64,000 nucleotides of DNA from Eucalyptus grandis (taxonomy: Eukaryota; Streptophyta; Magnoliopsida; Myrtales; Myrtaceae), in contig NC_052612.1 of assembly GCF_016545825.1 (NCBI RefSeq), positions 53,241,738 to 53,305,737 on the forward strand, written 5' to 3'. Each line of letters starts with the position of its first letter. The first letter of the stretch is position 1. This document shows, in pieces, positions 56,301 through 64,000 of the stretch. A model generated the notes under the pieces. It saw only the letters and a program-made list of their open reading frames with translations. It ran no database searches and was not told the origin of the DNA. The translations under genes were made by a program, and so were the position numbers.

Positions 56301-59300
56301 TCACCTATGCCTGGATCAAGTGTTGCTGCTCCAGTTGGAGCACCAGGTCAAGTTCGTCCACCTGTCAACATGGGTCCTTTAGCTGGTCGTGGTAGAGGTG
56401 ATTGGCGACTTGCGGGGATGAAGGGTGCTTCATCCTTGCAGAAAAATTTTCACCCAGGATCGACTCCTTGGGGTTCTGGACGAGGTTATGGGGGTGGACT
56501 GGAATTTTCACTTCCATCACACAAGTAATCTCTCTTCTCCAGTATCGATACCTGCAAATGATTCTAGTAGCTATTATACAGGCTTTTTCCATATGTTGTT
56601 CCTATTCTCTTCTTATGCCTTTTTTTTCATATTATGTTACCTATGAAAGTTAAAGTTGTCAGTGGATGTATCACAGAGTAATATATTATATTTTGCAATA
56701 ATTTTTCAATGGAGGTGGCATTTTTGATTTTGCAAAATGTTTGCTTTCTTATGTGCAGCCTTTGATCTGTGATGTGTTCCTTCTCTATTAACATGCTTGT
56801 TAGAGAACTAGACTAATAAGTCCTGCAACAATTTTCTTCCCCTTGTTCATCCCCTAATGGTGATTCCTAATTGGTTCTTGCATTTATGGAGGTCCCTGAT
56901 TTAATACCAGGTGCTTGAATTTTGTGCATACCAGCTTCTGCTTTCCTTTGATGCTTTACTTAGTGCCTGTGCATTACTTGCATCATTATAAAGCAAAAGT
57001 GCTACTATGTGCCAACTGTGTGCCAACCATTCCAATTCACGCTAACATACTCATATTTTTGTTTTCCAAGTTTTTGGGCAATTTGACTTTATTGCTGGAT
57101 GTACTCCTTTCAAGATTTATGACTATAGAATACAAACTTGTGTTCCTGTATGGCAAGATTGCTTGAATTCTTATTGAACTCATAAAGCTCTTCTCAACCC
57201 TGTGAACAACTTCAGGACTATTTTTGAGGTCGATATTGATAGTTTTGAGGAAAAACCGTGGAGGTACCCTGGTGTTGATAGTACAGACTTTTTCAACTTT
57301 GGTCTGAATGAGGAGAGCTGGAAGGAATATTGCAAGCAGCTGGTAAATATGAACCTTGAATCAGTTGTGAGTAGATGAATGGATTTATGACTCTAGTTAA
57401 ATATTATGTAGGAGACTCTGCGACTTGAATCTACCATGCAAAGCAAAATTCATGTTTATGAGAGCGGTCGAAAAAAGCAGGTAATGCAGGGTTTGTAAAT
57501 CTTCTTACTGGGTAATTTTGCAATTTTAAAAAAGTTTCATCGCAATGATCTGCCTTTGTATATACATAGTTCGAATGCATTTGGAAACTGGATCTTCATA
57601 AATTTTGCTCTTTACCTTTATAGGAGTTTGATCCCGATTTGCCTCCAGAACTGGCAGCAGCATCAGGAATTGATATTACAGCTGAAAATGCGACTAATGG
57701 GAAGTTGGATGCTGGACAAAGAGATATTAAAGCATCTGCTCATGTGCGGCCACCATTAGTATGTCTCTGCTTTTGAACTTATTCTTAAGCTTGCATTCTT
57801 TTAGGCCATCATCTTATTGCTGAACTTTCTGGCTCCAGGAGTCATGAGAACTCTCGATCTTGATTTCCATTGTACTTCAGAAATCAGCACAGTCTAGTTT
57901 GGAGATCCCACTACCTCAATTAACCTTTTTTTAACCCCACTGCATCTTTACTCTCACTTTCATCAATGGCGCATTTGTTTACTTATACAAATGAATTATA
58001 AGAGTCGTAGAGTCCTTTTCTCGATTGAGGCCTTATTCTATTGGAGCAGTCATGATAGGAAGTAAAAAAGATATTTTAATGCATGAAGCCTTAGCGCTTG
58101 AACAAGTTAATCTTAACTAATGAGTTATCAGATATCCTTCACATCCTTCACAACTATCCTACCTTCTAGATTCTTTGTCTTGTAACTAAGCTCTTTTCTC
58201 GGATCTTGAGCTCCTTTCATATGTGGGTTTTGCACCCCCTTTTGTCCTATCTCATTCTGCAATATGTTTGTTGCTGGATATCCTCAGGTGAAATTAGCTT
58301 TTATCGTTGATTAGGTATTCAATGTCTGTATTTGAGATGTATAATGTTATTAAAGCTGATCAAATATAATAAATAACTGAATTTCTTGTTAATGCCGCCA
58401 TCAACACTACCTAATGACCATGCTCTTGAACTTAACTTATTTCTCATCCAGCCAACTGGGCGAGCAATTCAGGTCGAAAGTGGTTACGGTGAACGCCTTC
58501 CGTCCATTGATACCCGACCTCCACGAATTCGTGATTCCGATGCAATTATTGAGGTACAAATATCTGTTGGTGAAGTTTTATGTTGATCTTGCTCATACAT
58601 AGTCCTCATATTTTTTATCGGTTCTTTCATGAATTTGGATATACAGATTGTGTGCCAGGATTCTGTCGATGATGATTCCTCTACTGAAAATGGGCTCGCA
58701 GACAAAGTGGATAATAATGATCCTACAAGTGAGGAGCTTAGAGTAGCAGAAAAGGCAGAGGACCGTGTTGCTCAGGAAGAAGCTGAATCTTTTGACCGTT
58801 TCTCTGAAACTTATAGCGACCAAAATAGAGAGGTGGTCGAAAAAGCTCAATTGGTTGAATCTGGTCAGGATGATCTTCCTGAAGGAGAAGAAAGTTCACC
58901 CTCACGTCGCGAAGGATCAATTCAACATCATCCATCTTCTAAAGAACAGACTTCTGGATATACCAGTAGGAAGGCTGCCATCACTCATAATGATCGGTAT
59001 AAATCTTTTATGATATTCAAGATAAGAATTAATTGACCTTCGTTACTATTATACACAAAATGGAAACTGGTGAACTGACAAACTTAGTCAAATTGCCTGA
59101 AACAAAAAATTTCAAGTCAGTGGAATTTTGGACTGTGGAAGAATAAATAGTTGGGCCCAAATCAACACTGGATTTTCAGTTCAGTTTGAACCATGGAGGC
59201 AAGAAATGGGGCAGGCTCAAATAGAATTATATTGCATATGTTTAAATATAACTTGTTTACCACTCCTCTTTTAGGCGATTAGGAGGAGGGAGAAGGTGAG

Positions 59301-62300
59301 CTTTGAACTTTGGACCTTGTGTCTTTGGGAGTGGACCATCATTGGTGCTTATTAGTTTCTAAGGCGTGTTTGTTTATGATTGATCAAAAGCGAAAGGCAA
59401 CTTTTATCTTTCCCACAAAAGAACAAAAGTATTGTTCAAATTTCAAAAAATTACAAAAAGCATGTGAATACGCGTCAATAGTTGTATGTTGCGAAAGCTT
59501 AAGGTATCTAGTGTTAAGAAAGATCAAAGTACATGCCCTATAATATTTAGATTAACTAAAAAGTAAAAAGGAGAAGTGAATCCATATGAAGCCCTAATTT
59601 TTCTTGAGCATGAAATCAGAAATTATAATATTTCCTGTAAGTAATGACACTCTAGGCCTATGCTTTTGATATTCTGAGCGTATACAGTCGTGTATACAAG
59701 TATGCATGAGGAGGAATGAGGATGTGAATTATGCCTGTGACTCTGTAATGTTTTACCAGCTTCTCTATAAACTTTTTGCTAGAGTATGTTGTGTGAACAG
59801 GTTACATTGCTGTTTGATCAAAGATTCTATTGTTCTTACACTTGACCAATTTAGCAGCAGTTTATCACCCAATTTATACATACAAATCTTTCTTTGTTTA
59901 TACAGGCATACACGCGACCAGTCCCCAAATGTGTCTCCTAATCACAGTACAGAGGAGGAGAAAAAGACATTTGACAATCAGGGGCCACAGATGGTTGATA
60001 GTGTGGAGAGTCAAGATGCCCTTAATGTGTCCAGCATGGATCACAAAGATGCACTTGCGGGTAAGTCCTTGCCTGGTGATAGAAGCTCTGAGCCGGAGAG
60101 AAATGAAGTACCTTCAGATGCGAGCAAGGCCGGTGAAAAGTTGCTTCATCCTAGAAGGAAAGACAAATTTAATTCGAGGGGTGAGCAAGTTGCTCTCGAT
60201 GAATTTGATGAAGGGGAGGATTTTAGAGCTGCAAGAAGTAGTGAAAATAGCAAAGCAAGATCAGGAAGCAGCAGAGATAGTCAGAAGTGGCGTGATAGTA
60301 CAGAGGAGGAAGTTGTGCAAGCTGGTCTTCCCACCCATATGGGAGATTCAAGGAGGCACCTTGATGAAAATGAGCACAAGTTTCGAAGAAAAGATCATGA
60401 TAGGAGACAAGAAACAGAAAAAAGCCGAACAGTTGTAAAAGATAAAGTGGATCCTTATAGAGATAGGGATCCTAGTTCGGTTCATAATTTGCCCGTGAAG
60501 TCTGATAATTTTGACAGGCGAAAGGAGAGGGAGTACTCTGATGGAGCAAGGAGACTGAGAGATGATGAGCCTAGTTCCAGAAGGCTCAGACTTGAAGATT
60601 CCAGAAAGAGGGAGCGTAGTGATGAAGTAGGTTCCAGACACAGGAGCAGGGGTCGAGAAACTGAGAGGAACGACAAAGAGGAATATCACTCATCCAAAAA
60701 ACAGCTGGACAATGGCATGCACAAAGTTAACTATGACAAGGAAGTAGCTTTACGAGGCAGGGAAAGAGATGATTCTTTAAGGAGCAGATATGAAGCTGCA
60801 GATGAGTACCGTGGCAAGAGGAAAAAGGCAGATGAATATTTTCTGCGAGAGCGGGACCACATTGACAAAGAAGAAATACTGCGTGAGCAAAGAGATAATT
60901 CTGGTCGCCGAAAGCGAGACAGGGATGACAACAATGATCAGAGGCAGAGAGAGGACCAGTCTAGAGTTAGAGATAGTGTGGATGACCACCACTCTTCTAG
61001 ACATAAGGATGAGAGCTGGTCACATAGGGAAAAGATTGAGAAGCCGAGGGGTAGAGAAGAATGGCATAAAGCCAAGCAAGGTCATGAAGAAAACCGTTTA
61101 AAAAGGGAAAGAGAAGAAGAAAGGGCTACTATAAGGGGTGGACGTGGAGGAGAGGAGAAAACATGGGCTGGCCAAGATAGGCCGAGGGATGATCGTAGAG
61201 CTTCGGGTAGAGATTACCAGTTTAAAGACACAGCTCGACAGAATGAAGATGCTAAGAGGAGGGAACATCAAGAAGATGAAAGTTTCTTGCAGTATCGTGG
61301 TCATGAGGAGATCCATGCACGTGGTAATCAGAACAAGAATGAAGAAAAACGATCCAGATTTGAGAAATCAAGCACTCGAAATGAAAAACCTGCCAATGTT
61401 TCAGATAATCAAAGGATGCATGAGAAAAAACACAGCCATAGGAAGAACAAGGAACCTGAGGGAGGCGATCACCATACTTCCAAGAGAAATCAGGACGATC
61501 ATGTTAGTAAAATGGTATGTTCTAGATTCTAGACAGTCTTAACTCAGATTAGGGATTGTACAATCTCAATTATCAAGGGTGACTTTTCTGCCTAATAATA
61601 ACTAAATGATACTAGTTCTTTTCAGTTTTCACTCGATATTGTTGGTGGCTCTGCTGGTATGGAGTTTTGAACCTCAGACCTATGACATATCCCCATTCCA
61701 CCTGACTCCTTAGCTGTTACTTAGGGTCTGCATGAGCTTGAGGGCTCCTCAATGAATGCATCATGGGTAGACTCTATGAAGAGGGAGATGTTTCCTGGAG
61801 AGCATATGATGTCTTTCAGAGGATTTCTCATCTTTTCCGTAGTCTAATTCTTTGTCACCATCATCCTTTTCTTTCTCTGGGGGAGTGGGCTGCTGCTTCT
61901 GTTCTTAGTTCCCACAGATGTTTAAGTTTTTCTGTATATAAAAAGTCGATGTGTACATATTTTTCTTATATATATATATATATGCATATATGCATACATA
62001 CCCGCGTGGGGAGGGGGGAGGACGTGGACTGGTTTTTAACATTTTCCAACAATCCTTCTTCTGCCTGTTCTTCCTTTCTCTTTCTATATTTTCTTCTTAT
62101 TCCTTTCCTTTCTGTTGGAAATGTATCCCTGAGAAGTGAAAATTGTCACCTAAATAATCAAATGCCACCTAGCTGGGCTCGGCACCTTATAAATCAACGG
62201 GATATAAAGAAACAGTCAGCTTAATGTAATGATATGGTGTCACTTCAGGTATCCACTAGTTGTGAAGAAGATCAAAATCAAGGAAACATGTAATTATATT

Positions 62301-63368
62301 GTAAAACTCGATATCTAGATGAGTTTCATGTGAAAGAAATTTATCCATTGCTTCCTTTTGTTCTCCTACTCTGTTTTTCTTGTCATTATGCACCTTGTCT
62401 TGCCGTTAACATGTTGAGTGTCTTAAGTAATTTTCTGTATTCTATCAGCTGCCAAATGCTTTGGGGTACTAAAGATAGAATATTGTCACTCTGCAAATGT
62501 AATTTTGTCTTTACAAATAGATTGTGGGTTTATGACTTATACCCTGGTAAACTCAGATTACTGCTTTGTTGGTGTATCTTGTAAATCCTGCATGATTCTC
62601 TTTCTTATTGATACTTGATTACTTCTAAGTGTGTTCATAATCATGGATGAAAGTTCATTCTAACCTGTAAGAAGTCGCAAAGATTTGGGTATCAGTTCAG
62701 CTGCAATTGGTTCTTCTGTTCCTTGTTCCACCTGACTGGTTGATCATTAGCAGACCCTGGTAAAAGTCGAGCTCGGTTTTCATGATTGTCATTCCTTCAT
62801 TTAGGGCTCTAAGGGTTTGGCTGAGCAGGGCACTGCTGATCCTGGAAATGTGCGACAGTTTCATCCTTCAAGAGAAATGAGAGAAGATATGTCGTCGGAG
62901 GATGAACAATCAGAATCCAGAAGAGGACGCTCCAAGTTGGAACGCTGGACAAGCCATACGGAGAGGGATTACAGTATCAATAGCAAGTCATCGTCTTCCT
63001 TGAGATTTAAGGAGGTTGGAAGGAGCAACAACAATATTGTATCTTCTGAGGCCAGCAAACTTCCTGAATCTGTTAAGGCTTCTGAGGAAGTTGGCAAGCA
63101 CCATTTCGTGGCCGAGGATAAAGATTCAGGTGATGTGGAGAAGAAGGATGCTGATACAAAGCCATTAAATGATCGTCATTTAGATACAGTGGAGAAGTTG
63201 AAGAAGCGCAGTGAGCGATTCAAGCTTCCTATGCCCAGTGGAAAAGAAGCCTTGCCAATAAAGAAGACGGAGAGTGAAGCACCACTCTCCACCAAAGGTG
63301 AGACTCCTGTGGATCCAGAGATCAAGCAAGAGCGCCCAGCTCGCAAGAGGAGGTGGACCAGTAACTAA
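53340..63368 (+). CDS. FIPS5: FIP1-like polyadenylation factor, plant FIP1[V]/FIPS5 type
   Basis: Nuclear subunit of the CPSF mRNA 3'-end machinery that contacts poly(A) polymerase and RNA. Exons: 53340-54190, 56283-56524, 57216-57342, 57412-57480, 57624-57758, 58452-58553, 58647-58996, 59906-61514, 62805-63368. All introns are GT-AG and in phase. The N-terminus (MDDDDEFGDLYTDVLKPF) and an acidic block (DDWDSDSEDDLQIVLND) are typical. The Fip1 motif spans exons 3-4: FEEKPWRYPGVDSTDFFNFG, ESWKEYCKQL. The large exon 8 encodes an Arg/Asp/Glu/Lys-rich RNA-binding tail, and the end KRRWTSN follows KLPMPSGKE. The expected protein is about 1,349 residues. The frame breaks once, within 53424-53446, where adding one C to a C5 run joins MDDDDEFG... 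to IDLNLKT.... Read literally, the ATG frame stops after 153 residues. Intron 1 is 2.1 kb. Confidence 0.94.
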
Positions 63369-64000
63369 ATTTGTTAAGAGAGAGATTCCGCATATTTATG
63401 CGTACTGCCTTTCTTGTTGCGGGGGAAGTACTGCTTTGCCTGATTCTTTGTTATAAGACCCTGAAGGTCATAGCATCCCTTGCAGCAATAAATTGGCTTC
63501 TCCATGACTTCTAGGGTAGCTGTGCTCCATTTATCTACTCTTATAACCATGCCAGCCATCATATACATTTAGTTTGTTGTATATACAGAGAATGTAACAT
63601 TGAAACTATATATGATGGTGGCATGTAATTGCTATGCTTCTAGAAGCATCTTGCGTCTCTTATTGAGGACGACGAGGATGTTGCGGGCCTCATTGACAAT
63701 GCCTCGTGGTGACCCATATGGAGTTGGATGCAGCTGCCACTGGTTGTGTTGGAGGAAAGAAACTGACTTATCGGTGGCATCTGGAAAATGTGTTGTCTTG
63801 GAGCAACTGAAGGCAATGAAGCTATCTTGCAGCAAACACAGATCAAGGTAGAAATCTTCAGATCACACCAGCATGGGAGTAGACGATTCATGCAGATGGA
63901 TGTCGGCCAATCATACACTTTTTCTATTATAGTTCGTGTATCGTTATGAGCATATTAAACATTTTCCCTCCCCTTTCTTTGAGTTGTCTAGGATTGCGAA
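63369..64000 (+). other. FIP1 3' untranslated region and downstream
   Basis: Begins at the FIP1 stop. T-rich and TGTA-type motifs near 63.57-63.63 kb (TTGTTGTATATAC, AATGTAAC) would fit a plant polyadenylation region, but the site cannot be fixed. No other gene is seen before the window ends. Confidence 0.45.

Overview
This window looks like nuclear DNA of a flowering plant. It has intron-split genes with GT-AG splice sites, a miR156 hairpin, plant-type promoters (TATA and telo boxes, CT/GA tracts at gene starts), a plant-specific bHLH family, and abundant plant transposons. A woody eudicot fits the compact genes separated by AT-rich DNA full of MITEs. I suspect Myrtales only on general repeat flavour and cannot show it.

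Layout. 1-2.1 kb: a leftward MIR156 gene, with an exact 20-nt mature miR156 on the 5' arm of a hairpin. 2.1-14.7 kb: gene-poor DNA with two copies of one MITE family (one holding a SINE) and two tandem direct duplications. 14.75-17.4 kb: a leftward bHLH gene of the LRL group (LJRHL1-like, bHLH66/69/82). 17.4-23.9 kb: AT-rich DNA with MITEs and an almost pure poly(T) insertion. 23.96-26.8 kb: a leftward ribosomal protein eS12 gene (RPS12); its third intron carries a hAT-like element that itself holds a head-to-head pair of U2-snRNA-like 5' ends with snRNA-type promoter motifs. 28.4-31.8 kb: a leftward TRAPP subunit gene (TRAPPC5/TRS31). 32-53 kb: a nested transposon block. It holds leftward LINE pieces broken by a roughly 3-kb solo LTR and a 7.4-kb PIF/Harbinger element; the Harbinger in turn contains a complete TRIM retrotransposon and a 1.5-kb hAT element. 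A second, rightward LINE ends just before the next promoter. 53.3-63.4 kb: a rightward nine-exon gene for the polyadenylation factor FIP1 of the plant FIP1[V]/FIPS5 type.

From memory, LRL3, TRS31 and FIPS5 are close neighbours in Arabidopsis (AT5G58010, AT5G58030, AT5G58040). The order here therefore looks like conserved microsynteny, with RPS12 in between and the TRS31-FIPS5 spacer swollen by transposons. The genes share no pathway: they act in miRNA control, root-hair type transcription, translation, vesicle tethering and mRNA 3'-end formation.

The most important technical point is that two otherwise intact conserved genes carry reading-frame breaks. There are three in LRL and one in FIP1. 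Every one can be explained by a single missing C in a run of five C on the + strand. RPS12 and TRS31 have no such breaks. Consensus error at homopolymers is the leading explanation, with real pseudogenisation as the alternative.
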